Of a stretch of 64,000 nt of DNA, positions 14,301-25,639 are shown one piece after another (position 1 is the stretch's first letter; every line of letters starts with the position of its first letter). A program made the translations under genes and the position numbers. Source of the DNA: Gonatopus flavifemur (lineage: Eukaryota; Arthropoda; Insecta; Hymenoptera; Dryinidae). A model generated the notes under the pieces. That model saw only the letters and a list, made by a program, of their open reading frames with translations. It was not told the origin of the DNA and did no database searches. The DNA is taken from the NCBI GenBank assembly GCA_018340375.1, contig JAFFJZ010000020.1:4650001-4714000 (forward strand). The letters run 5' to 3'.

Positions 14301-14990
14301 AATTGATTGCCGATTCTAGAATTCGCCAGTGATCGTCGTTCCTCGACGATAATTTTACAGTATTCTCGTATCGCTCCGAGGTATGGAATAACAAAAAGTA
14401 GATTTTTCAACAAACAAGCGAAAACATTGATTGAAAATTACGCATGAAAATACTTTATTGGAATAACGATATTCATTCGTACGAAGTAGAAAACTCTAAT
14501 GAAAGTACATTAACACACAAAAATGAAATCAGTTCTCGTTCGCGTTTATTCGGCAAGAGAACATCGATATTTAATTTATTCAAATAATGATTGCAAAGCG
14601 AATTAATAAAGAAGAAAGAGGGAAAAAACAAAGAGAGCGATTCTCGTTTCGTGAACATTCGGGGTGTTCGTGAGACGAGTGAGAAATTCAATTTTCATTA
14701 TCTCTGAATTGGAATCGTGTCTTTGAACACTTTGAAATATGTAGAAACGTAATTTTTGCGCTAGAATGCATGGGAATACGCAAAGATGCGACCAGACGAT
14801 ACATGACCCGAACAAAAAAGCATTTGATTCGATTACCGCTGTCTTGTGGTGCAAGTGATACCACTTTTAACAATTGATGTGAAGAGAGGGATCATTTGTG
14901 AGCAACGATTTATCACAGGAGAATTTGGTGCTTCAGAATGAGACTTGTGTTGAATAATGGGAAATTTATCCGTTATTCGATATGAAATAC
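11345..14990. other. Unmarked sequence, partly CpG-bearing
   Basis: No homologous element or tRNA was recognised. 12170-12780 is rich in ATCGTTT/AAACGAT strings and 13960-14170 is pyrimidine-rich on the plus strand. The 104-codon open frame at 13250-13564 has no recognisable domain and no convincing splice context. Unique intergenic or intronic DNA is the simplest reading. Confidence 0.4.
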
Positions 14991-14992
14991 TG

Positions 14993-15254
14993 CACTGAGA
15001 GAAAAAATTTCCGGGAACAATAAAATATTTAGTTGAATAGTCGCCATAAAATACTTAATTGATTTGAATAAATTTTCATTGACTCAATTAAATGATTGAT
15101 TCCATTGATGAGATATTTCAAAGCATATTAAATATTTGTTTGATCGAATAAACATTTAATCGAGTCAATGAAAGTTTATTCAAATCAATTAAGTATTTTA
15201 TGGCGACTATTCAAGTAAATACTTTATTGTTCCCGGAAATTTGTTCTCTCAGTG
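14993..15254. mobile_element. CACTGAGAGAAA foldback element, 262 bp
   Basis: Almost perfect inverted halves run from CACTGAGAGAAAAAATTTCC to the matching right end, meeting near 15123. The element is bordered by TG on both sides, giving a 2-bp candidate target duplication. The end sequence recurs at 39244-42137 and, as CACGGAGAGAAA, at 42424-42793, 44866-45079 and 54427-54680. CACTG ends with a 2-3 bp duplication fit the CACTA/Mirage/Chapaev superfamily; this assignment is inference. Confidence 0.75.
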
Positions 15255-15304
15255 TGTTTACATGCAACTATCAGAAATTGTAGAACTTGAAGAATCTAAT
15301 AGAA

Positions 15305-16610
15305 ATTACCCAGGTGAGAAATGCCAATACTGACACACAGTTGGAAATTTTGTGTTACATTCAACACCCCATATGGAAATTAACGAACGCCCCAGTACTG
15401 GTTCAGTACCGCTGCCATAGCTTCCAGTGATGTCGAATTTGGAATGCCATTACCGGCCCAGGTCGTTTGACAGTACTAAACCAATACTGGGATGATAACA
15501 ATGTCTGACATAAGGCCTATTATTGGCGTTCAATTTTGCCGGTACTGGCATTTGAACGTACAGTACTAGCATTCAAACGTAGACAGTACTGTCATTTCAA
15601 CCTAGCCAAAACTGATATTTCAATATTACCCGTATTGATATTTTGATTGTACCTGAATCAGAATTTCAATCTTGCCTGTATTGGCATTCTAATCCAGTCA
15701 ACATTGGGTTTTCAAGTTTCCCTGAACTGGCATTTCAACCGTGTCAGTGTGGGCATTTGAATTCTACCTTTAATGCATTTCACGGGGATTCTCCATGGCG
15801 TACTATTGGCACTTTCAATGGCAAGATTATCGATGTAGACTCCACACAGCCAAACTGCGTGTGCTGTTACGGTAATTTTTATAACATCAAAAAAGCTTAC
15901 CAATTATCCCATGTATGTCCCGATTGTGTTGAAACGAAAAAATTGAATTTTTATAATATAATTTATAATATATAATATATAATTTCTTACTAACCAACAT
16001 GTAATTCTGAAATAGATCACTGCAGGGTTAATAGTGGCCTTGGGTGGAATTTTGTGCCAACTTTTTTCATAAATTACTCGATAAATTTTAATTCAAAATA
16101 GATAATCAAACTATTCTCTCAGTGTAGCCATGTTGCCGCGAAGGTTAGTTGACACCCAATCCACAATCGCTTTTGTAGTGAAACACTGTTGCATCGATGT
16201 TGGCACAGTATTGTCTTTTCGTGCAATTTCAAAAGATTACTAATTCTGAGTCAGTATCAGTACTGGCACAGTGTTTGCTCACCAAAGTAGCCATGTTTCC
16301 GCAGAAATGGGTCGACCCCCGACTCACCACCAATTCTGTCGGAAAACTACATAGCGTCGATGCTGGCGTAGTACCGTCTCTGCGTAACGTTTGAGAATAT
16401 TACCAACTCCGGGTCAGTACTGGCACAGTTTCGTTTTTCTACAACCTAGGTGTTCTTCAATCGATATTGATTCGGTACTGATCTAAGACTGTCTGCCCAA
16501 GCAAAGCAATACCGTCTGAAAACCGTCAAACGACTAATGCCAGTTGAAAAAGAGTAATGGCACTGTACGGAAGCCAGTTGTTGAATCTTTAGTGGCATAA
16601 AATTTATATC
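15305..16610. repeat. CCAGTACTGG-word repeat region
   Basis: Dozens of fragments of CCAGTACTGG, GCCAATACTGG and GGCATTT words appear in both orientations. The same word fills 21778-23420, 23850-24740 and 25311-25638. A TTCTCTCAGTG string at about 16114-16124 looks like the right end of a separate CACTG-type element inserted here. The small open frames over this block reflect the repeats. Confidence 0.55.
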
Positions 16611-16784
16611 ATTTTAACACTTCTCTCCACTTGTTTGAATGATTTCACATCATAAATCAGTTGAGATCTGATTACACAAGGAGCGCCTGTAAAAGTTACA
16701 CATGTTTGTGTTGAATATTTAACAGAAAATTCATGACACACGGATTTTCTAACAGATTTACACAAACTTTCCAACTGTGCAAGT

Positions 16785-17158
16785 TAGTGTTGCCGCGATA
16801 TTATCGTCGAAATTCAGAAATAATCGATTATCTTAATTTTGACAGGTTTCCATGGAACTTTTAACGCGTAGATCTTCGACTGTGCACGAAATGAAACGGG
16901 ATAATGGATCATCTTGGTCTTTTAAACAAAATGAATCAAAATATTCTTACACTATCGTAACGATAATTATCGATATATCGTAACGATAAAAGGAAGCATA
17001 TCTTGGTTTATTTTGTGTACAAGTCAGGGATTATTCATTATTCCGTTTCATCATGAGCATAATCGAGGATTCGTGGATTATATATTCCATAGGAACGTGT
17101 AAGAATTGAGATAATCGATTATTCCTCAATTATCGACGATAATATCGCGGCAACACTA
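16785..17158. mobile_element. hAT-type non-autonomous element, 374 bp
   Basis: Inverted ends TAGTGTTGCCGCGATATTAT pair at both sides, and the 8-bp sequence GTGCAAGT is duplicated exactly at 16777-16784 and 17159-17166. Arms extend through ATAATCGATTAT. The centre is palindromic (TATCGTAACGATAATTATCG). An 8-bp duplication with a TAGNG-type end is diagnostic of hAT-like transposition. No transposase frame. It lies between the CAGTAC and CCAATATTGG repeat blocks. Confidence 0.85.
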
Positions 17159-17164
17159 GTGCAA

Positions 17165-17640
17165 GTGACCCAAGCTTAGTAAAATATTGGGCTGCCAAGC
17201 ATTGAGAACCAATATTAGTTCAATACACAACCGTTGGCTATTTCAAAACGCACACCGGGTTTCATAAGGAATGCCAATATGATTACTGGTGTGAGTTTGG
17301 CAAAATGTGAAGCTGCCAAGCATGGCGAACCAATATCCACCCAATATAAAACCATTCGTTTTTTAAGAACGAATACCATGTGCCATGAGAAATGCCAATA
17401 CAACAAGTGGCTCAAGCTTGGAGAAACGTGAAGCTGTCAAGCATGGTGAACCAATATCGGCCCAATATAAAACCATTCGTTATTTGAGAACCCATACAAC
17501 GTTTCATAGGAAATGCATCACAACGAGTACTTGAAACTTGACAAAACATTCAACTGCCAAGCATGGTGAACGAATATTGGGCCAATTGAGAACCATTGGT
17601 TATTTGAGAACCTATACCCCATCTTCATGCTTGTAATTAT
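17165..17640 (+). repeat. 121-bp tandem array, about four copies
   Basis: Units can be anchored on CCAAGCATG at 17195, 17316, 17437 and 17557, so spacing is 120-121 bp. Each unit has GAACCAATAT, CCAATATAAAACCATT-like and TTTCATAGGAAATGC blocks. Divergence between units is modest. A related but shorter copy is at 33355-33540. The 60-70-codon open frames on both strands are consequences of the repeat. Confidence 0.75.
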
Positions 17641-18060
17641 CTCAGAGTTGTACCAATATTATTTATTGTTATGATGAATAATGATTCTTCATGTCACAAA
17701 TGGAATGTCATAAAGAATGATGTATTTTTTTCCTCTAAGAAGTATGAAGAACCAGGTTAAAGCTTCTAAAAAGTTGATATATACAACTTGGGCCAGGTCT
17801 GGTTTGGTCATATAAGCCAAACTCCACAAAAACTCATAATACATGTATCATGATACCTTGGGCCATGCTTAGTATTATTTTTTGGCTCAATATTGGGTAC
17901 CAAGCCTGGCACGAGATTATCACTCCAAGCTTTTACCAAGCTTGGACCATTTTTTGCGATGGGTTCTGGTCCTACATAAGTCAAAACTGGGCTAAGGTCG
18001 TGCCAAGCTTGGGCCATTCGTCAATTGCTATCTGCATAACGAGAGTCTGTTTCAAATGCA
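17641..18060 (+). repeat. Dispersed repeat with CCAAGCTTGG words
   Basis: Continues directly from the 121-bp array and matches 34430-34695. Both contain the strings TATGAAGAACCAGGTT, ACAACTTGGGCCAG, CATAAT near ATCATGAT, and a GGGCCATTTT-like end. Together 17165-18060 and 33355-34720 are two copies of one composite repeat. Confidence 0.65.
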
Positions 18061-18257
18061 ATCGGATTCAATGGAGTTCGTCGGGAAGCCTCAAATGTTG
18101 ATTGGAAATGAATAAAAATGAATCAAAACTCTGTTTTGAATGGGATTGGATCATGAATAGAAATATGTTGTATTCAAAGTGATGGGATGTTTTATTTGGA
18201 GTTTATTAATTGGTCCAATAATGGCGCATCACTGGGCCATATGCGCCATTAATTGCA

Positions 18258-18445
18258 CTGCAAAAAACTTTGTCTTGAAAATTCTGAACATATAACTGTA
18301 ATTTTCACGGTCATTTTTCTGAACTTTCAGATACATTTGACTGAAACATTTTAAGCAACGTTGACAAAATTTTGGAACGTATTCTGAAAATTCAGCAGAA
18401 TTTTTTTGGACATTTAGAAGTGGCTGTAGAAAATTACAACCCCGC
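18258..18445. repeat. TTCTGAAAATTC-word element, partial
   Basis: Starts at CACTGCAAAAAAC and holds repeated TTCTGAAAATTC, TTCTGAACTTTC and TTTTGGAACG words. The right boundary is uncertain. It resembles the CACTG-ended elements listed elsewhere. Confidence 0.4.
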
Positions 18446-18758
18446 GAAAGCCAAGAATTTCTATAGGGGTTAATATTCATAATACTCAATTCAATTTGAG
18501 TCAATTTGAATTGTTTCATTATGATGGCTAATCGGGTTCCATCGGAGCTTACCGGGACGCCAATCTATCGAAACCCGAATGCTCGATGAAATCGAGAGCT
18601 TCTTTCTGAAGTTACAAAATGGTCTTCTCACAGAGTTGAAACACAACGATGAGAACAATTGATTGATGGATTATGAATTTCTCCAGATCACTGTTCAATC
18701 AAATTTCCAGCTGAGTTCCTGCCATAAAACATGGTGATTTGCTACAGGAGTTGAACTA

Positions 18759-18982
18759 CACTGTGAAAAATAATCGGAATTTTTTCGTGTATCAACCGGA
18801 AAATTCCAATCAATTATTTCCTATACTTTTGTATGAAATTTCCCATAAATTTATCTGAAAATTCCAAACTCTGTGGGATTTTGCCCAGCATTTCACAGCA
18901 CATTTTTGGACAAGTTCGGAAAATTTCCACCGCATGTAAGTGTTAATTACTTCACATAAATATATAGAAATTTTTTACAGCG
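18759..18982 (+). mobile_element. CACTGTGAAAAAT element, copy 1
   Basis: Runs from CACTGTGAAAAATAATCGG to ATTTTTTACAG. It is homologous in the same orientation to 22422-22664: both share CCCATAAATTTA followed by CTGAAAATTCCAAACT, and a TGTTAATTAC block. Repeated word GGAAATTTCC/TGGAAAATTCC. No coding potential. Confidence 0.6.
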
Positions 18983-18989
18983 ATATTCT

Positions 18990-21487
18990 ATGCCCAACAA
19001 TCATCTTGTTCTGCAAAAGATTTTTCTGATGAAAAACATCCCTCCAATCCTATTACGCAAAAAAAACTTAATCCGGTGAAAATAAGTGCTTATGTCACTC
19101 TATTCATAATTTTCGATAATGGTTTCTTTGGTAACAGAATTTAATGAGTGTTTGTCATCAATTTAATAGGAAAATTCTGTCAGTATCGATAGGGAGTTTC
19201 CGATACAGGATGAACTTGATCCATTCGGAATAGAATTTTTCTTGATCGAATTCAGGACAAGCACATGAGGATTGAATCTCAGATGGAAAGGTATTGTATC
19301 AATTCTCGAGTTGGGGAGATTCAATCGAGTCTCAGTAGAAATCAAAAAGGTTTGGATACGTTGAAGACAATGGAGTACTTGAAAAATTTTATTCCATGCT
19401 TGAAATATGTAGAATGCTCTGACTCCGTGTAACAGATTGTTGAATTCATCTCGAAAGTTCTCATGAATAATATATTATACAAGACAATCGCATTCGTTTC
19501 ATCTCTGTACAATGATGTAATTGGGGAATTACAGATGGGTTGTATTTAAATATACAATATCTTCGTTATAAATTCAGTTGTTATCATCATTCATATGTTA
19601 TGTGAGTCGATATTTTTGAAATCATGAAATATTTACATGGAAAATACAGGATGAGAAATGAAAAAAACACGAATAAATATCTTATCGTGAGTATAGAAAT
19701 CTGATAAGGTATTCGAGAAACTCTGATTTTTTAATGATCAGGAATGCTTTAGGATGAAAAATAACTGAAATTCAAATTTGATAAATTTTGAACAGTGAAA
19801 AACCGACTAATTGAACAAGTAACCATTTCATTGCAATTATTGAATTCAATAATTGACAGCTCTCGAAACTTTGAATGCCCCAACAGTACTCAATGCGGGG
19901 AAATCGATGATCGCAGTGAAAATCTTTGCGCGTGAACAACTATCGCATGGGAATTATTCAGAAACGATGACTCTACAGATAGTTTTACAAAGACAAACAT
20001 TACGATTCTTCGGAGGATTCGAATAGGATCAAGATCGACACGTCGTTTTGCAGCCACTTTCATTCAACGCATTCAAAAGGAACTGCGTTTCCTCGAATTA
20101 CGGACACGTATTCACGTCAATGATATCAAAAGATCTTCAGAACTCGTAAGTTATTCCAGAAAAAAACATACATGGTTATCAGTTTGAAAATATAGAATTG
20201 AACAAAATTTTTAAATGAAAAATAAATTCACGCTACACGATATGTCAGCACTTCATGGTACACTTCATTTTTATAAAGGTTAAGCATCGCTCAGAAACAT
20301 ACTTTGAAGAATAATTTATACATTCTCTTAACAATTTTTCATAAAATTTAAAACACGATGACGGCGATATTGATTTCCTCAATACATAAATTCTACCGAT
20401 AATATAACCATCGTTCATTTTGTAAACATTAAAATTACAACATTCTTTCAGAGGACTCAACTCAAGTAACAAAGTGATAACCTCTACAGAGAATTCAGAA
20501 AAATCAATCATTTGTAGATAGATCAAACTGCATTTTTTGTGGCACGAATTTATGGGAAATTTTTCAAATAAACAAAATTTGGTATCCCCACTAAATCATA
20601 TTGGAGATATTTTTAGGTGTTTGTGTTATACTTCCATTCCTTATCCGCATTGTCACTGTTGACTTTTAATAAAGAAAAATATGATACTGCAAAGTTCATT
20701 TAATAAACGGGATTCGTGAAAAATAATATACATACCGATATGATGGTTGAAAAATAAAATGGAAAGAAAAAAAAACATTAATACACTCACCACTGACCTA
20801 GAAAAAGTTTCATCCAGTTGTGCGGGAACCAATAAAAAGGGTTCATATTCTTTCAGTTTGGGTCAGAATTTCATCGATTTCTATTCAATTCAATTTTTTT
20901 TATCTTCGATCCTTCATCAAACACAATAATTCATTCATCAATCGAGTATTCAATTATTTCCCAAATTGGATTGGATTTGATCATTTCATTGAGAACCGGG
21001 TAAAGTGGGTGGCAATGAAATATTACGTCTTCCTTGTGATTGAATTGAATGGTTTTTAGAACGAGAGCGATGATCGATAGCGTTGATAGAAGTGATTGAT
21101 AGAGGAATGGATTTATTTGTAGCTCATCAAATCACTTATTCTTCTAATGATCAGGAGAACTCGGGACTGCTACAGGAGGACCTTGTGATAAATAAACTTG
21201 AAGATTAGGATTTTTTTACATCTACAGAATCTGTGGATAGGGTTAAAGTGCAACTCTATTCTGTTTGATTCAGTGTAACTACGTATAAAGCAGTTCTAAC
21301 AGGCTCACGAGATAGACTTGAGTTAAAATAGCGTTGCTGATAACGAAAAGATTAAAGTACAACGTTCATGGATTTTGAAGTGGTTCACCCCTTGGGTTTG
21401 TCGATTCGAATTCTACTTCGAGATTGGTGACGAAGTGGCAGAATTAGAAAGTGGTAGATTAGACTTCGTTCCGGTCAACGATCATTG
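18990..21487. other. Unmarked AT-rich sequence
   Basis: No gene, tRNA or bounded element was recognised. 19900-20160 is slightly less AT-rich, but no exon with convincing splice signals could be set. Confidence 0.4.
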
Positions 21488-21495
21488 CAATTCAA

Positions 21496-21767
21496 TAGGG
21501 GTGTGCGAGGAGTGATTTTTTCGAGTCGAGTCGAGCTGAGTACTCGAAAATTTTTCGAGTATCTGGTAGATTTTCGAGTACTCCAAAAGTATATAATATA
21601 TATGAATATGAATATGATCCTAATTTGATAGTGGATAACGATCCCTTATGTTCTCTGAGAATATTCTACCTTTTGCAAATGATGATTCATGATAATTCTA
21701 AGAAAATCGACAAATTACTCGAAGATTATCGAGTAACTCGAGAATTTCGAGTACTCGCACACACCTA
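21496..21767. mobile_element. hAT-type non-autonomous element, 272 bp
   Basis: Ends TAGGGGTGTGCGAG and, inverted, TAGGTGTGTGCGAG. The 8-bp CAATTCAA is duplicated exactly at 21488-21495 and 21768-21775. The interior iterates CTCGA, TACTCGA and TCGAGTAC words in both orientations. TAGGGGTGTGC ends with 8-bp duplications are typical of hAT MITEs. No transposase. Confidence 0.88.
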
Positions 21768-21777
21768 CAATTCAACT

Positions 21778-23420
21778 TTAGTTCGCCGTTGATGGCATCC
21801 ACGTGGAAATGGAAACACGGGCCAATACTGGCTGAGTACTGTTGCCAGAGTTGCCAGTACTGGCAAATGCACTCTCACCATCACAGAGCCAGTTCAATTG
21901 ACGATACCGACCCGGAGTCCAAATAACAGCATCGTTGAACGTAAAAGCCAGAATAACATTCACCACTGTGTCAGTACTGATTTTTTATGAGGGCCTATTA
22001 TGGGGGATCTCTGGCGCTTCAAAAGGACCAGTTGTTTTGCCAAAACTAATTAAGAGATGGGAAGGAGTCGAAATGATAACATTCTATGTGCAAATTCAAA
22101 CCCGACCCAATACTGGCACAGTACCGGTAACCAACGTTATCCGGATTATCATATTTTAAATCATAACAAAAATACGTCAAATTCAAAATTGTCCCAAATA
22201 CATTTTCCTTATTTTCGTTATCGGAGAAAGGCATTTTGAAAGTGGTTTCTTGAAAGTTCACCTAATGAAGATTCACCTAGGTCCTGCGAGTGAAAAACCG
22301 AGTCTCTATGACATCAGCAAATCTCCGTGTTGACGATGGATTACTCAAATTGCCATTTATTGTAATAATTCCGTTGAAGTCCTACGATTCGTTATAGATG
22401 CCGTAGTGAAACAAAGTTCGAACAGTAATCGGAATTTCCCTATACGCGGCAATTGGAAAATTTCAATCATTCGATAGGAAATCAATTTCTGATAAATGTA
22501 TATGAAATTTCCCATAAATTTAACTGAAAATTCCAAACTTTATAAAATTTTTACTATCATATTTCAGTAAATTGCCATTGAAATACGGGAAATTCCTAAT
22601 GTATGTAATTGTTAATTACGTCTGAATATTTATGCGAAGTTTCCCATATAAATTTTTTACAGTGCAGACCGTTGATTGAAACTTCACCTCTCCCTTAGAT
22701 TCCGTAGTGAAACAAAGTTCTATCAATACTGGCATAGTGTAGTTTCTTCACGGTATTCTACGTTATGATGGAGTCTGGTTTAGTGCTGGCACATCTCGAT
22801 CTCATTGAAACAGCCTTATTCCTAGAACGTTGGTTGGAATCTTCCGTTCCTCTATCGATTCCGTAATACGACAGAGTTGTATCAATACTAGTACAGTCTC
22901 ATATCTTCTCAGTGGTGTACACTGTCATCTTTGGTTTGGTACTGGCACTATGTTGTTTCACAAAAAAAAATGTGTCGTTACGAACTTAATTTTAACTCAA
23001 ATTCACCACTGATTCCGTGGTAAGACAAGGTTGCATCGGGACGGGTAGTATCCCACGTGAAAATTTCTTGCTTGCGCCAATACTGACGATGGAAAATAGA
23101 TAGGCGCAATGCTGACATCCAAGGCTTGGAAATCTATATCGAGCCAACGTTGACAAGTGGCACAATGTTGCACCAATGTTGGGAATCATAATTTCCAATG
23201 ATCAATCCATTATTGGCTCAAGATTGTGCCAATCATGGTTCATCGTTGTCCCAATATCGTTTGGACAAGAGAAATTAACTTCATAGAAACAATTTCATAG
23301 CACGGCTGAATATTAATCCAAACGTTGACAACGTTTAGAAGAAATGAGTACCCAATGCAGTGCCAAGCCTGGTCAAAGCTTGGCTCAGGCTAGCCACGAT
23401 CCTCAATTATACGTCTCCAT
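21778..23420. repeat. CCAGTACTGG/GTTGG-word repeat region
   Basis: Repeated GCCAATACTGG, CAGTACTGG and GGCACA words, changing to ACGTTGAC and CCAAGCYTGG words after about 23090. A CACTG-type element (22422-22664) is inserted. The segment 21790-21900, on the minus strand, matches 34300-34420 on the plus strand. Confidence 0.5.
22422..22664 (+). mobile_element. CACTGTGAAAAAT element, copy 2
   Basis: Second copy of 18759-18982. The right end ATTTTTTACAGTG is intact. The left end is abridged to CAGTAATCGGAATTTCC. It interrupts the CAGTAC-word repeat. Confidence 0.6.
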
Positions 23421-23849
23421 ACAAAAATTCCCGCGTCCAATGTCAAAGCGCCACCCTTCGGTATTGTTTCCAACGCTCGGTTCGTTTCTCGCAAGCGCTC
23501 AACGAACTATGCGGTTGATATATAAGCATCATATAACCTTCTGATTTGAAAATTGTTGTCTTCATCATCGGTCCTTCATCGAAGGAGAGATTTTAGCTGT
23601 GCAGACCCATGGACTCTCGTGGACATCAAAATTTGAATTATACTTGATGTAATTGATTTGTAGGGTAACCAGTAATCATTGAGTTATATTAAACTTATAA
23701 ACACATCTTGTATTGGATTAATCAAATAAGTTTCTTCGTTTCAATGTATACAGAGATTTTCTGGACCTGGTTGTATAAAATATTTCAGGTTCGGGCGGTA
23801 CTTCTTAACATGTGTGGAGGGGAAGCAATCGATGTCGGGAATATATGAC

Positions 23850-24740
23850 TCTGAATTTTTATTATATTTTTGTAATCGTTCAACATAGAGTTGAACATCG
23901 GCACAACATTGGCTCAACGTTGGCGCGGGATTGTCGCAACGTTGAATCAATTTTGGCCGAATATTGACTCAGTACTATTATAGTATTGACTCAAATTCAG
24001 CAGTCAACATCATTTATGTGTAATAAATGATGGTACCTCCTTTAAATGCATAAAACATCTGACCATTGGCAGACCATAAAAAAATTCGTCTATCAGTCTT
24101 GGTTCGTAATGAGTACAAGCATGATCCAATCTTGGATTTAGATCGAGCGACAAATTTTTTCAAGGGTTGCCAATGATGGCTGATTCGACTGCCATAATCG
24201 TACCAATGTTGGTCCGTGATTGGCAGAATACATCAATGGAGCCTGTAACGATGTTATCATTTCAAGCTTGCACCTTGCTAACCGCCAAGGCTCGGCCAAT
24301 CTTTGTCAGTGTTGCGCCATCCTAGTGCCAATCGTCAATTTTCACCTGGGATGTTGTCTTTTCGTGTATTCCGCAGCGTTATCAGTTCTGGTTCATTACC
24401 GGCCCAGTCTAGTCTTACTAAAGCAGCTGTACTACTACAGGGTGTATTCGGTTTCTGATCCCCTAGCAACTCAGTATTAGGACAACGTTACAGCAATACT
24501 GTTAAAGTATCGTGTTCTCATGTATTTTACAATGTAATTAGCGCTGGCTCAGGACTGGCAGTTGAAGAATGCCTGGGTCTACTGAAATGAAGTTAATTTG
24601 GATTCTGATACACGACCGATTTCGTAGCGAGACAATGCTGTATGAATACTAGCTCGTACAATGTTGCCAACTCTGGTTTGATACTGGGACAGTTCCGTTT
24701 TCCTAAAACTTGGGTCTTTGCTCAGCGGCGAAGATTGTAC
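23850..24740. repeat. CCAGTACTGG/CAACGTTGG-word repeat region
   Basis: Repeated TTGGCNCAACGTTGG, TTGACTCAGTACT and TGGCACA words in both orientations. Related to the blocks at 15305-16610 and 21778-23420. Boundaries are approximate and the interior is likely several overlapping insertions. Confidence 0.45.
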
Positions 24741-25310
24741 AATCCTGACTAATGAAACATATAATTACTCTCTATTAGTATTCAATCTTCTTTCCTTTTA
24801 ATCCAATAACCCACAATTATCCTTTCTAATAATCCTTTCATTCTTTTTATCATCGTGGATACTTGTATTTCCATCTAATGAACCTTTTTCTACTCATTCG
24901 ACAATTTTCTGTTGGAAAATTTTGCAATTTATGAAGTTTCTAATTCCAAAGTTGATGGATATGTTCTTGCTTTCATTTACAAAAATATTTTCTAGAAGGA
25001 AGATTGTTCGATGAATATACGACGAATTCCTTGCAAGGGAATATTGAGTATGTATGAACTTATCGAAATTCGATATTCAAAAAATATCTATGCGAGGATG
25101 TTAAGAATATCGATGTAATATCGAAGATGAAGATACTGTACGTCGGAAGCCTTTAACACATACTTCAGTTGAATTCATGACGGATAACTTTGTCGTCTAT
25201 TTTTGGGGGGATCGAAGATTACTATTTCATTAGTTTCGACGGACAACACCTGCCTGAGTGAGTTGATTTTGAAACCCTCTATAGAATCATTCCTATGAAT
25301 AACTAATTCA

Positions 25311-25638
25311 CCCAACCAGAAATTTACAACAGGCGCAGTACTGTACCAGTACTAGCCAAGACTGGCAGGGTACTGGCATTTGTCTGGAATGATAACGCTT
25401 TTCAGTACTGGGGATTGAGTAGTGATGCCATTATTCGCAATCAGTGCAGGGCCAGTCCTGGGTTAGTACCTGGCCGGTATTAAGTTCTCAGTACTGGTTT
25501 ATCAGTACAGGCATATTACTGTATTTTTATGTATCCAGTACTGATCCCGTACGTGTTGACCAAGTGTTGGAGACCCAATACCGGCACTGTACTGCACCTG
25601 TTGTCAACATTGGCATATTACGGATTTTTCTGATTGGG
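25311..25638. mobile_element. CCAGTACTGG-word element, 328 bp
   Basis: This is the best-bounded member of the CAGTAC family. The left end CCCAACCAGAAAT pairs with the right end ATTTTTCTGATTGGG. Between them CAGTACTGG, CAGTACTG and CCGGCACTG recur. The CCCA-N-CAG terminus resembles the ends at 4461-4885, 45203-46407 and 50792-51518, although the internal word is different. Confidence 0.6.
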
Positions 25639-25639
25639 T

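Noticed and set aside
17165..17640. CRISPR-like array
   Set aside because: Units are continuous 121-bp tandem repeats without unique spacers, in a eukaryotic setting.
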